Source of the DNA: Streptomyces orinoci
GTDB taxonomy: Bacteria > Actinomycetota > Actinomycetes > Streptomycetales > Streptomycetaceae
DNA: 64,000 nt
Direction of reading: 5' to 3'
Assembly (NCBI RefSeq): GCF_003121295.1
Contig: NZ_PHNC01000007.1
Coordinates: 289,980-353,979, forward strand
The notes under the pieces are model-generated. The model saw nothing but the letters and a program-made list of their open reading frames with translations, ran no database searches and was not told the origin of the DNA. Both the position numbers and the translations under genes were made by a program. Shown one piece after another: positions 17,734 through 27,416 of this stretch (within the stretch, counting starts at the first letter, position 1; every line of letters starts with the position of its first letter).

Positions 17734-18285
17734 TTAGACACTCCCCGCGACCGGCGCCGCGGTCAGCGCGAACTTGCCGTCCTGCCAACGCCATTGGACC
17801 GAGCGCCGCAGGTCGGGACAGCAACGCGGCACGCTGGGCGCCGAGTAGCCGAGCAAGGTGGCCGAAATCAGGCCCTGGCGCACCGAGAAGCCGGTGACGC
17901 TCATCTTCTGCGCGGGGTCCACCAGCGTGGCGGTCAGCCGGGGCGCCCCGCCCGGTCCGGCGGCCGGGGAGAGCACATAGACACCGCTGGGCGGGGTACC
18001 GCCGCCGGAGGCGCAGCGCACCACCGCGACCGTCTCCGGCCGTCCGTCTCCGTCGAGATCGGCGACGGCCTGATGGACCACATCCAGGCCCGCCGGGCCG
18101 CAGTTGAGCGGATAGTGCGCGGTACGGGCGTCGGGCGCGGCCGCCGGGGGCGCGGAGGCGGTGGCGGTGTCGTCGCCGGGGCCGAGCAGCGCGGCGCCGG
18201 TGAGCACCGCGGCCAGGGTCAGGGCGGTGACCAGCCAGTGGACGGGGCGGGTTCGGGTGTGCGGGAGTCCTGCCGGGGGCTGCAC
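17734..18285 (-). CDS. Exported FG-GAP/VCBS-like protein of unknown function
   Basis: From GTG 18285 (AGGAG upstream) the 183-residue protein has an N-terminal membrane segment (about 14-33) after an Arg-rich start, so it is secreted or membrane-anchored. The mature part has one FG-GAP-like motif VADLDGDGRPETVAV (about 80-95) of the calcium-binding propeller type and four Cys in total. Larger in-frame extensions run into another gene and are rejected. No function can be assigned. Confidence 0.72.
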   Translation of the reverse strand: MQPPAGLPHTRTRPVHWLVTALTLAAVLTGAALLGPGDDTATASAPPAAAPDARTAHYPLNCGPAGLDVVHQAVADLDGDGRPETVAVVRCASGGGTPPSGVYVLSPAAGPGGAPRLTATLVDPAQKMSVTGFSVRQGLISATLLGYSAPSVPRCCPDLRRSVQWRWQDGKFALTAAPVAGSV

Positions 18286-18380
18286 GCGCGCTGGCTCCTG
18301 TGAGGGCGGTGGCTTCAGGGAACGGCCGCATCGTCGCACACCACTTGACGGCGGGGAACGGCGGGCTTGGGCCAACGCCC

Positions 18381-18417
18381 GGGCGCCGCCGCCGAGTTCG
18401 GCTCGGCGACGGCGCCC
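18381..18417 (-). terminator. Terminator downstream of trmI
   Basis: A 16-bp stem with a single mismatch (GGGCGCCGCCGCCGAG at 18381-18396 with 18402-18417) and a 5-nt loop lies 27 bp after the trmI stop on the minus strand. Confidence 0.65.
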
Positions 18418-18443
18418 ATGGTTCGGTGCTGCTCGGCGGTGGG

Positions 18444-19340
18444 TCAGGAAGCGCTCTGCCCGCCCGGCCCGGTGTAGTCCTCGCCGTACGCGCCCTTGGC
18501 CGGGCGGCGGCGGCGCAGCGGGGGCTCCACCCCGTCGGCCAGGCGGCGGGCGGTCAGCAGGAAGCCGGTGTGCCCGATCATGCGGTGGTCCGGGCGTACC
18601 GCCAGGCCCTCCACATGCCAGGTGCGGACCATGGTCTCCCAGGCGGAGGGCTCGGCGAAGCAGCCGATCTCCCGGATGGACTCCACGGTCCGGGCCAGCT
18701 GGGTGGTGGTGGCCACATAGCAGCACAGGATGCCGCCGGGGACCAGCGCCTTGCGGACGGCCTCCAGGCACTCCCAGGGGGCCAGCATGTCCAGGATGAT
18801 GCGGTCCACATCGGTCTCGGACAGGTTGTCCTGGAGGTCGCCGACCGTGAGCTTCCAGGCGGGGTGCGGGCCGCCGAAGTAGCGCTCCACATTCTGCTGG
18901 GCGATCTCGGCGAAGTCGGCCCGGCGCTCATAGGAGTGCAGCATGCCCTGGTCGCCGATGGCGCGCAGCAGGAAGCTGCTCAGGGAGCCGGAGCCGACGC
19001 CGGCTTCCACGACGCGGGCGCCGGGGAAGATGTCGGCCATCGCCAGGATCTGCCCCGCGTCCTTGGGGTAGACCACGGCGGCTCCGCGCGGCATGGACAG
19101 GACATAGTCGGGGAGCAGGGGGCGCAGCGCGAGGTAGGCGACGTTTCCCGTGGTACGGACAACACTGCCCTCGGGAGCACCGATCAGCTCGTCGTGCGGG
19201 AAGGCACCCTTGTGGGTGTGGAACTGCTTCCCGGCTTCGAGCGTGAAGGTGTAGTGGCGTCCCTTGGGGTCGGTGAGCTGGACCTGGTCCCCGACCTGGA
19301 AGGGCCCGCGACGGCGGGCGGCACCGGTCGGTTCGGACAT
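18444..19340 (-). CDS. trmI: tRNA (adenine(58)-N1)-methyltransferase TrmI
   Basis: The 298-residue protein has a small N-terminal beta domain (GDQVQLTDPKGRHYTFTLEAG) and a Rossmann methyltransferase domain with the SAM-binding VVEAGVGSGSLSSFLL (about 110-125) and YERRADFAEIAQQNVER. This is the TrmI family, which makes m1A58 in the T-loop of tRNA, usually as a tetramer. In actinobacteria it is often found near the proteasome locus. The ATG at 19340 matches the family start. Confidence 0.95.
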   Translation of the reverse strand: MSEPTGAARRRGPFQVGDQVQLTDPKGRHYTFTLEAGKQFHTHKGAFPHDELIGAPEGSVVRTTGNVAYLALRPLLPDYVLSMPRGAAVVYPKDAGQILAMADIFPGARVVEAGVGSGSLSSFLLRAIGDQGMLHSYERRADFAEIAQQNVERYFGGPHPAWKLTVGDLQDNLSETDVDRIILDMLAPWECLEAVRKALVPGGILCCYVATTTQLARTVESIREIGCFAEPSAWETMVRTWHVEGLAVRPDHRMIGHTGFLLTARRLADGVEPPLRRRRPAKGAYGEDYTGPGGQSAS

Positions 19341-19435
19341 GTGACCAGCGTACCGGGTCGCCGCGCCGGGCTTGTACGGGTGTGGTCCCGCTCACCGCCC
19401 GGGGCGGCGTGAGTGCGGCGGCAGCCGCGGCCGGG

Positions 19436-20650
19436 TCAGGACGGGGTCCTGGCCATCGCGGCGACGAAGGCGCGCTCCACGTCCGAGGTGGACAGGACGC
19501 CGTACACCTCGCCCGTGTCCTCGACGACCAGGTACTCGGACGCGGGAGTGGCCCGCAGGACCTCCAGCAGTTCCTCTCCCGAGAGCTCCGCGGGAACGCG
19601 CATGCCCTCGGTGATGTCCTGGGCGAGGGATCCCACCGGCACCCAGGGCCGCCGGTGCACCGGCACCGCCACAATGGCCGCCTCCCGTACCAGCGCGGTG
19701 GGTGTGCCCTGCCCGTCCACCACCACCAGTGCCCGCGCCCCGGCCTCGTTCGCCCGGCGCAGTGCCTCGGAGAGCGGGGTGGCGGCCGGCACCGGTACCG
19801 CGCGCCGGGTGAGGGTACGGGCCCGCAGCCCGGGCAGCCGCTCCCGCAGCCGGGCCATCCGCAGGCTGTTCCCGGCCCCGGTCCAGATGATGGCGGCCAG
19901 GATCGCGGCCAGCAGCGCGTCGGTGACCGAGTCGGCGCTGCCGAAGCTCTCCTCCCGGTCGGCCCGGGTGAGCAGGGGCAGCCCGATGAGCACCGCCACG
20001 GCCAGCGCCCGGCCCACCCAGGCCGCGGCCACCGTGCCGGTCATCGGCCGGCCGCTGAGCTTCCAGACCACCGCGCGCAGCATCCGCCCGCCGTCCAGCG
20101 GCAGGCCGGGCAGCAGGTTGAAGGCGGCGACCAGCAGGTTGGAGACCATCAGCCCGGCCAGCAGCACCCCGGGCACGGTGCCGGCCTCCACGGCCTGCAT
20201 GCCCAGCCAGAACAGGCCGGCCAGCACCAGGGAGAGCAGGGGTCCCACAAAGGCCAGGACGAACTCCCGGCCGGGGGTCTCGCTCTCCTTCTCGATCTCC
20301 GAGACGCCGCCGAAGAACTGCAGCTGGATCCGGCGCACCGGCAGTTTGAAGCGCAACGCGGCCACGGTGTGGGCGAGTTCATGCACCAGCACCGAGGCGT
20401 AGAAGGCCACCGCGAAGAACAGGGAGACCAGATAGCGGGCCCGGCCGAGTTCGGGCAGCACCCGGTCCAGCTGGCCGCCGAAGACCCAGGTGATCAGCGC
20501 GGCGACCAGGAACCAGCTGGGTGCCACATAGACCGGCACCCCAAAGGGGCGGCCCATCAGGATGCCGCCCCCCGTTTCGCGCGGGCGCTGCGGTTTGCGG
20601 TCCTCGCCGGCGCCCCCGCCGCCGGAACGGCCCTGCCCGCTTTTGTCCAC
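19436..20650 (-). CDS. Site-2 protease family (M50) metalloprotease with CBS domains
   Basis: From GTG 20650 (GAGGGG upstream) the 404-residue protein has a disordered Gly-rich start and several membrane segments. The zinc-binding HELAH is in the helix LVHELAHTVAALRF (near residue 100), with a second metal site in NLLPGLPLDGGRML (near 170). A C-terminal pair of CBS motifs (about 285-400) probably senses nucleotides or ionic state. Such proteins cleave substrates within the membrane, often anti-sigma factors. An in-frame ATG at 20716 is an alternative start. Confidence 0.9.
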   Translation of the reverse strand: MDKSGQGRSGGGGAGEDRKPQRPRETGGGILMGRPFGVPVYVAPSWFLVAALITWVFGGQLDRVLPELGRARYLVSLFFAVAFYASVLVHELAHTVAALRFKLPVRRIQLQFFGGVSEIEKESETPGREFVLAFVGPLLSLVLAGLFWLGMQAVEAGTVPGVLLAGLMVSNLLVAAFNLLPGLPLDGGRMLRAVVWKLSGRPMTGTVAAAWVGRALAVAVLIGLPLLTRADREESFGSADSVTDALLAAILAAIIWTGAGNSLRMARLRERLPGLRARTLTRRAVPVPAATPLSEALRRANEAGARALVVVDGQGTPTALVREAAIVAVPVHRRPWVPVGSLAQDITEGMRVPAELSGEELLEVLRATPASEYLVVEDTGEVYGVLSTSDVERAFVAAMARTPS

Positions 20651-20781
20651 GGTGTCCCCTCGTCGGATGCGGCCCCGCACCCGCCCGGTGCGCAGTGGTC
20701 TGCCTCGATCATGCAATGCGGGGGCCAGTGCCGTCGATGGTATGCCGCACGATGTCGGTCACGGGCCGTAGGGTTCGTGGC

Positions 20782-21693
<912 letters not shown>

Positions 21694-21708
21694 CGAAGGA
21701 GTGTTCCT

Positions 21709-22380
21709 GTGGCGATCCGCGTCCTACTGGTCGATGACCAGCCGCTGCTGCGTACCGGCTTCCGCATGATCCTCGAGGCGGAGCCGGATCTCGCGGTGGT
21801 CGGCGAGGCCGGGGACGGTCTGCAGGCGCTCGACCAGGTGCGCGCCCTGCAGCCGGATGTGGTGCTGATGGACATCCGGATGCCCCGGATGGACGGGGTG
21901 GAGGCGACCCGGCAGATCACCGGCCCGGAGCGCAACGGCCCGGCCAAGGTGCTGGTGCTGACCACCTTCGACCTGGACGAATATGTGGTGGAGGCGCTCA
22001 AGGCGGGGGCCAGCGGGTTTCTGCTCAAGGACGCTCCGGCGCATGAACTGGTGCAGGCGATCCGGGTGGTGGCGGGCGGCGAGGCGATGCTGGCGCCCAG
22101 CATCACCCGGCGGCTGCTGGACAAGTACGCCGGCCATCTCCCCTCCGGCGAGGAGCCGCTGCCGGACACCCTGCACACCCTGACCGACCGTGAGGTCGAG
22201 GTGCTCAAGCTGGTGGCCCGGGGGCTGTCCAACGCGGAGATCGCGGCGGATCTGTTTGTCAGCGAGACCACGGTGAAGACCCATGTGGGCCATGTGCTCA
22301 CCAAGTTGGGCCTGCGGGACCGGGTGCAGGCGGCGGTCTACGCCTATGAGAGCGGCCTGGTGCGCCCCGGCGCGCAGTAG
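21709..22380 (+). CDS. NarL/FixJ-family response regulator
   Basis: The 223-residue protein has an N-terminal receiver domain with acidic pair DD (9-10), phosphoacceptor Asp55 in VVLMDIRMP, Thr near 86 and Lys near 105. A C-terminal LuxR-type HTH (about 152-215) reads LTDREVEVLKLVARGLSNAEIA. It starts at GTG 21709 with GAAGGAG upstream, 15 bp after the nuclease gene. No histidine kinase is in the window, so it is an orphan here. Targets are unknown. Confidence 0.95.
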   Translation: MAIRVLLVDDQPLLRTGFRMILEAEPDLAVVGEAGDGLQALDQVRALQPDVVLMDIRMPRMDGVEATRQITGPERNGPAKVLVLTTFDLDEYVVEALKAGASGFLLKDAPAHELVQAIRVVAGGEAMLAPSITRRLLDKYAGHLPSGEEPLPDTLHTLTDREVEVLKLVARGLSNAEIAADLFVSETTVKTHVGHVLTKLGLRDRVQAAVYAYESGLVRPGAQ

Positions 22381-22391
22381 AACCGGTGGAG

Positions 22392-22421
22392 GTGGCGGCC
22401 CCTGGAGGGCCGGGCCGCCAC
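22392..22421. terminator. Bidirectional terminator
   Basis: A perfect 10-bp stem GTGGCGGCCC (22392-22401) with GGGCCGCCAC (22412-22421) lies between the convergent response regulator and substrate-binding protein genes. Confidence 0.75.
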
Positions 22422-22434
22422 TCTCCGGCACCGC

Positions 22435-24042
22435 TCAGCTCTTGCTGATCTCCCAGAAGCGGAAGACGGTGGAGGCGTCCAGCGTCCACTGCAGGCCGTT
22501 GATCTTCTCCGCGGCCACCGCGTACTGCTTGCCCTGCCACAGCGGGAGCACCGGGACATCCTGGGCCACGGTGTTCTGGATTTTGGTGAAGTCGGCCGCG
22601 GTGGCGGCCCGGCTGGCCTCGGCGGCGGTGGCCGGCAGCCGGCTGGCGATCTCCTTGGACTCATAGGAGTTGTGCAGCTCGTTGTTGTCGCTGCCGAAGA
22701 AGGGCGCGGTGAAGTTGTCCGGGTCCGGGAAGTCGGGCACCCAGCCCTTGGCATAGACCGCGAACTTGCCCTCGTCCACGCCCTTTTCATACTCGGGCAG
22801 CGGCACGCTCTGGACGTCCACATCGAACAGCCCGCTGGCGTTGAGCTGCTTGGCTATCTCGTTGAACTCCGGTACGGTGCCCGGCCCATAGCGGATCGGG
22901 GTGGCCCACAGGGTGAACTTGACCTTGTCGTGGATGCCGGCCCCGGCCAGCGCCGCGGCGGCCTTGTCACGCTGCGGATGGTCGCCATAGGTGTCGAAGA
23001 ACGGCGTGCGGTGGCCGGTGATGCCGGCCGGAACCACCGAGTACAGCGGCTCGGCGGTGCGCTTGTAGACATCGCGGACCAGGGCGCTGCGGTCCACCAG
23101 ATAGGCAACGGCCTTGCGCACGGCCAGTTTTCCGGCCACCGGGTCCTTGGTGTTGAACACCAGGTGCTGGACCTCGGCGCTGCTGCCCTCGACGACCTTG
23201 ATGCTGTTCTGCTTGCCGCTGGCGCTGGCGGTCTCCAGGTCGGCGATGTCCTTCATGGCCAGACCACGGTAGGCGATGTCGATATCGCCCTTCTGCAGCG
23301 CCTTCTTCAGCCCTTCCTGGTCACCGTGGAAGAGCTTCATGGTCATGCCGCTGTTGTGCGCCTTGGCGGGGCCCTTGTAGGAGCCATTGACCTTGAAAAC
23401 GGCCTTGTCCTTGTCGAAGGACTCCAGCTTGTAGACGCCCGAGCCAATGGCCTTGCCATCGGTGCGCAGCTTGTCCGCCGGGTATTCCCGGTGGTCCACG
23501 ATGGAGCCGGCGCCGGAGGCGATCTTCGAGGGGAAGGTCGCGTCCGGCCGCTTGAGGTGGAAGACCACGGTCTTGGCGTCCGGCGTCCTGATGTCCTTGA
23601 TGGTGGACAGCATGGAGGCCGCCGGGCCGTTCTTGTCGTTGATCCGCAGCGTGCGCCGGAAGGAGAAGGCCACGTCCTCCGAGGTGAGTCCATGGCCATT
23701 GCTGAACTTCAGGCCGTCGGCCAGCGTGCACTGGAAGGTGGTGCTGGTGTTGTCCGTGAAGCCGCACTTGCGTGCGGCTTCCGGCTGGGGCTGGGTGCTT
23801 CCCTTGGGGAAGCTCAGCAACGACTGGAAGACATTGTTGAACAGCACCCAGGAACCGGGGTCGTAGCCGGAGGCCGGATCGGTGGTCACCACCTCGTCCG
23901 ACATCCCCATGACCACCGACTCACCGGTGCCCGCCGCCTTGCCGTCCTCCGAACCGCACCCGCTGAGCAGGGCGGCTGCGAGCCCCGCGCCGAGCGGAGC
24001 GGCAAGCCACTGGTCACGTTTCCTCACGTGCACGTTCCTCAC
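22435..24042 (-). CDS. ABC transporter substrate-binding protein, family 5 (oligopeptide type), lipoprotein
   Basis: The 535-residue protein has a signal sequence with lipobox LLSGC (about 26-30) and the SBP_bac_5 fold. Blocks such as NVFQSLLSFPKG, CTLADGLKFSNGHGLTSEDVAFSFRRT and LWATPIRYGPG are typical of DppA/OppA-like peptide binders. No permease or ATPase gene is linked, so it must use a transporter encoded elsewhere. A second member lies just upstream on the same strand, suggesting gene duplication. Confidence 0.92.
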   Translation of the reverse strand: MRNVHVRKRDQWLAAPLGAGLAAALLSGCGSEDGKAAGTGESVVMGMSDEVVTTDPASGYDPGSWVLFNNVFQSLLSFPKGSTQPQPEAARKCGFTDNTSTTFQCTLADGLKFSNGHGLTSEDVAFSFRRTLRINDKNGPAASMLSTIKDIRTPDAKTVVFHLKRPDATFPSKIASGAGSIVDHREYPADKLRTDGKAIGSGVYKLESFDKDKAVFKVNGSYKGPAKAHNSGMTMKLFHGDQEGLKKALQKGDIDIAYRGLAMKDIADLETASASGKQNSIKVVEGSSAEVQHLVFNTKDPVAGKLAVRKAVAYLVDRSALVRDVYKRTAEPLYSVVPAGITGHRTPFFDTYGDHPQRDKAAAALAGAGIHDKVKFTLWATPIRYGPGTVPEFNEIAKQLNASGLFDVDVQSVPLPEYEKGVDEGKFAVYAKGWVPDFPDPDNFTAPFFGSDNNELHNSYESKEIASRLPATAAEASRAATAADFTKIQNTVAQDVPVLPLWQGKQYAVAAEKINGLQWTLDASTVFRFWEISKS

Positions 24043-24147
24043 AGTTCTCGGATTCCGAATCGGGCCATGGCCCGCTCAAAAGGTCGTTCTGTGGAGCTGG
24101 TTGTACAGGTGGAGCGTTGTGTTGCCGTTGTGCTGTCGTTGCTGCGA

Positions 24148-24175
24148 TATGGAGTTGTGGTCTATGGAGTTGTGG
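24148..24175. repeat. 15-bp-spaced direct repeat upstream of the first peptide-binding gene
   Basis: TATGGAGTTGTGG occurs at 24148-24160 and again at 24163-24175, in the 144-bp gap between the tandem substrate-binding genes. It may be a regulator half-site pair. Confidence 0.45.
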
Positions 24176-24186
24176 CCGGCGGCCGG

Positions 24187-25776
24187 TCAGGCGCCGCGCC
24201 CCAGCTCCCAGGGCTGGAGTTCGGAGCCGCCGTTGAGCGCCCACTCCGCGCCGGTGATGTTGTCGCGGGTGGCGATGTACTGCTTGCCCTGCCACAGCGG
24301 GAGCACCGGCACCTCGTCGGCGACGATGTCCTGCGCCTGCTGGAAGATCTTGGCGGCCGCGTCACGCTGGGCCAGCTGGCGGGACTGCGGGATCAGCGCC
24401 TCCAGCTTGGCGTTGCGGTAGGGCGAGTGCTGGAAGTTGTCCTTGCCGAAGAAGGGGGCGATGAAGTTGTCCGGGTCCGGGAAGTCGGGGAACCAGCCCA
24501 TGCCGTAGGCGGGGAACATGCCCTTGGCCGTCTGGGCCCGGTACTGCGACCACTTCACGTCCTGCAGCTGGACGTTGAACAGACCGGTGGAGTTCAGCTG
24601 CTTCTGCAGCGCCTTGTAGGCCTTGGCCTGGGCCTGGCCGTAGTGGCTCGCGGAGTAGGCGATGGTGAACTTCACCGGAGTGCTGACGCCGGCCGACCGC
24701 AGCAGGGCCCGGGCCTTGTCGGCGCTGGGGTCCTGGTACTGGTTGGAGAAGGAGTTCTGGTGGCCCGCGATACCGCTGGGGACCATCGAGTACAGCGGGT
24801 CGGCGGTGCGGTCGTAGCCGTCGCGGGTCAGCGCCTGCCGGTCCACCAGCTGGGCGATGGCCTGGCGTACGGCCTTGGGCTTGACCGCCGGGTCGTCGGT
24901 GTTGAAGGCCAGGTAGCCGATCTCCTGACCGGTGGACTCGGTGAGCTTGACGCCCTTGCCGGAGGCGTTGCCCAGCCGGCCGATCTGCTCGGGCTCCAGG
25001 GTGCGGTTCATCACATCGATGTCACCGTCCTTGAGCGCCTTCTCCATCGCCTGGGAGTCGTCGTAGAAGCGCATCTCGATGTCGCTCTGCGGCTTGACGG
25101 CACCCTTGTAGTCGGAGTTCTTCGACAGGACCGCCTTGACCACCCGGCCGTCCTGCTCCTCCGTCTTCAGCTTGTACGGGCCCGAACCCACCGCCTCGAA
25201 GCCCTTGTTGAGCTTGTTCTTGTCATAGGCGCCGCTGTCCACGATGGCGGCGGCCGGGGTGGCCAGCTTCTGCGGGAAGGTGGCGTCGGGGGTCTTCAGC
25301 TGGAAGACGACCTCATGGTCGTTGGGCGTCTCCACCCGGTCGATGTTCTCCAGCAGCGAGGCCGGGCCGTTGTCGAAGTTGATGGCCAGGACCCGCTCGA
25401 TGGAGAACTTGACGTCCTTGACGGTCACCGGGCGGCCGCTGGAGAACTTCATCCCGCTGCGCAGGGTGCACCGGAACTGTTCGCTGTTGCGGTCCACAAA
25501 GCCGCACTTGGTGGCGGCGTCCGGCACCGGGTCGGTGCCGGAGCGGGGCAGCCGCAGCAGCGTCTGGAAGGTGCTGTGGATCACATTCCACGCGGCGATG
25601 TCGTACGCGGCGGCGGGATCGAAGGGCGCGGGCGCGTCCTCGGTCTCCTCGAACCGGTCGGTGGTGCCGATGACGATGGCATCGTGCTTGCCGGACCCGC
25701 CGCTGCCGCCACAGGCGACGAGTACGGGTGCCAGCAGCCCTGCCACAGCCGGCAGCACCAGCGTCTTGCGGTTCAT
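24187..25776 (-). CDS. ABC transporter substrate-binding protein, family 5, lipoprotein
   Basis: From the ATG at 25776 (GGGAGAA upstream) the 529-residue protein starts MNRKTLVLPAVAGLLAPVLV and has a lipobox VLVAC (about 18-22). The mature part is the peptide-binding SBP_bac_5 fold: STFQTLLRLPRSG, CTLRSGMKFSSGRPVTVKDVKFS and FTIAYSASHYGQ. It resembles the downstream 535-residue protein along the whole length. No permease genes are nearby. It likely captures oligopeptides at the cell surface. Confidence 0.93.
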   Translation of the reverse strand: MNRKTLVLPAVAGLLAPVLVACGGSGGSGKHDAIVIGTTDRFEETEDAPAPFDPAAAYDIAAWNVIHSTFQTLLRLPRSGTDPVPDAATKCGFVDRNSEQFRCTLRSGMKFSSGRPVTVKDVKFSIERVLAINFDNGPASLLENIDRVETPNDHEVVFQLKTPDATFPQKLATPAAAIVDSGAYDKNKLNKGFEAVGSGPYKLKTEEQDGRVVKAVLSKNSDYKGAVKPQSDIEMRFYDDSQAMEKALKDGDIDVMNRTLEPEQIGRLGNASGKGVKLTESTGQEIGYLAFNTDDPAVKPKAVRQAIAQLVDRQALTRDGYDRTADPLYSMVPSGIAGHQNSFSNQYQDPSADKARALLRSAGVSTPVKFTIAYSASHYGQAQAKAYKALQKQLNSTGLFNVQLQDVKWSQYRAQTAKGMFPAYGMGWFPDFPDPDNFIAPFFGKDNFQHSPYRNAKLEALIPQSRQLAQRDAAAKIFQQAQDIVADEVPVLPLWQGKQYIATRDNITGAEWALNGGSELQPWELGRGA

Positions 25777-26167
25777 GGTGTGGGGTTCTCCCTGTGGTGC
25801 GATCGGCACCGCGGGCGACAGCGGCGGGGGGTGTGCCGGTCGCACGGGCAGCCGTGAAGTACTCGCGAAAGATTAGTGCGCGCGCCGGGTGGCACCGGAA
25901 CGGGGCCGAGCTGATGCGTGGTCACCGTCCGGTGACGCCTCGCTACGGCCGGGGCGGCCGGGCCCGGGAACGATCCATGGCACTACCCCACCAAACGGGA
26001 CACAAGGGTGCGCTTCTCCCCCTTGGAGAGCACTCCAACTTCCTCTTGGCCAGAGGGCGGTGGCATTTGCCCGGTGATGAACATCACTCGGCCAATAGCG
26101 GGAAACCGCTTGGAAATTGAAACCGTAATCGATCTCGGTGAGGTCTCGGTGAGACGAGGTTGGCCGG
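25777..26167. other. Intergenic region with a small inverted repeat
   Basis: About 390 bp upstream of the second peptide-binding gene contain no convincing coding sequence. GTGATG-AA-CATCAC (26074-26087) is a perfect inverted repeat in a more AT-rich patch and could be an operator. Confidence 0.35.
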
Positions 26168-26866
26168 TCAGGCGCGGATCACCGAGCGCAGGAAGTCCAG
26201 ATCGACGTGTTCCAGGGACGGGACCACGGTGCGCCCGGCGGCGGGCGGGATGACGGACACCGAGGGCACCGCCACCACCGGGCAGCCCGCCGCCTCGGCC
26301 GCGGCCACCCCGGTCAGGGAGTCCTCGATCACCGCGCACCGTCCGGGCTCGGCGCCCAGCCGGGCGGCGGCCAGCAGGTACGGGTCCGGGTGGGGCTTGT
26401 TGCGCTCGGTCTCGTCACCGGAGACGGTCAGGGTGAAGTTGGCCGGGCCCAGGGCGGGCAGCACCCGGTCGATGATGTGCCGGTGCGAGGCGGAGACCAG
26501 GGCGGTGGGCACCCGTTGCGCGGCCAGCTCGGCGAGCAGCCGCCGGGCGCCGGGCATCAGCGGGACGCCGTCGCCGAGCATCTCCGCGAAGCGGACGTTG
26601 AGCAGGGCGGTGAGCTCGGCCACAGCGATTCTGGCGCCGGTGGCCTTGATCAGGAAGTCGGCGCAGCGGGTCATCGGGCCGCCGGCCACCACTTCCCGGT
26701 ACTCCTCCAGGAGCTGGTGGCCCAGCTCGGCGAAGACCGCGACCTCCACCTGCCACCAGAAACCCTCGGTGTCCACCAGGGTGCCGTCCATGTCGAGCAG
26801 CACGGCCTGCAGGGTGGGGCGTGGGCCGGGGCGGGTCGTGGTGAGGACGGGGATGCCGCTGGTCAT
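26168..26866 (-). CDS. HAD-superfamily hydrolase (beta-phosphoglucomutase/phosphatase type)
   Basis: The 232-residue protein has HAD motif I DMDGTLVDTEG (nucleophile Asp25), motif II LVSAS (near 122), motif III with Lys in NKPHPDPYL (near 157) and motif IV VIEDSLTGVAAAEAAG (near 180). The helical cap after motif I places it with subclass I phosphatases and phosphoglucomutases. The substrate is not deducible. It has no signal peptide. Confidence 0.93.
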   Translation of the reverse strand: MTSGIPVLTTTRPGPRPTLQAVLLDMDGTLVDTEGFWWQVEVAVFAELGHQLLEEYREVVAGGPMTRCADFLIKATGARIAVAELTALLNVRFAEMLGDGVPLMPGARRLLAELAAQRVPTALVSASHRHIIDRVLPALGPANFTLTVSGDETERNKPHPDPYLLAAARLGAEPGRCAVIEDSLTGVAAAEAAGCPVVAVPSVSVIPPAAGRTVVPSLEHVDLDFLRSVIRA

Positions 26867-26997
26867 GGGCGTACCTCCGAAAGGTCCGAAGGGGGCGAGA
26901 AGGCCGGTCCGCCCTGGAGGGCGGACCGGCCTTCACCGGACGACAAGTCTACGTCCGCGGTGCGGAATGCGCCTCTCGCTTTTACGCCCTTCCCACG

Positions 26998-27400
26998 GGG
27001 GTGCGCCCTCGCCCCGTCAGGGGCGCGGGGAACTGCGCGACCGGCCACGCACGACTCGCGGCCGAACGCCGACGGGAGTCGGCAGACGCCGTTTCGTGGC
27101 CGCTCGCGGCGAGTAAACCGCGTCTGCCGACGACCGTTGTCGCTCGGCCGCAGGCCGTGCGTGGCTGATCGCGCAGTTCCCCGCGCCCCTGGGGGCTCAC
27201 CCGGCAATGAAACCGCGTCTGCCGACCACCCTTGCCGTCCGGCCGCAGGCCGTATGCGGCTGATCGCGCAGTTCCCCGCGCCCCTGACGGGGGCGCACCC
27301 CGGCGACGGAACGGCGTCTGCCGACGAGCGTCGTCGTTCGGCTGCGGGCCCGCCTGGGCCGGGCGCGCAGTTCCCCGCGCCCCGGACGGGGCGCACCCGG
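26998..27400. repeat. Cluster of four Streptomyces dispersed repeats (one inverted, three direct)
   Basis: The core GCGCAGTTCCCCGCGCCCCT lies at 27171-27190, 27266-27285 and (imperfect) 27365-27384, with a period of 95-99 bp. An inverted copy lies at about 27018-27040. Each unit also holds a GCGTCTGCCGA block and a GGCCGCAGGCCGT-like block. The inverted and first direct copy can pair over about 75-80 nt, giving a long hairpin between metH and the HAD gene. The same element recurs at 38.5-38.9 kb and at 56.1 kb. Confidence 0.85.
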
Positions 27401-27416
27401 CGAAGGGGCGTGGGCG

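Noticed and set aside
26998..27400. CRISPR array suggested by regularly spaced repeats
   Set aside because: The ~95-bp units are homologous along most of their length with no unique spacers, one copy is inverted and no cas gene is nearby. The same element recurs at other loci.
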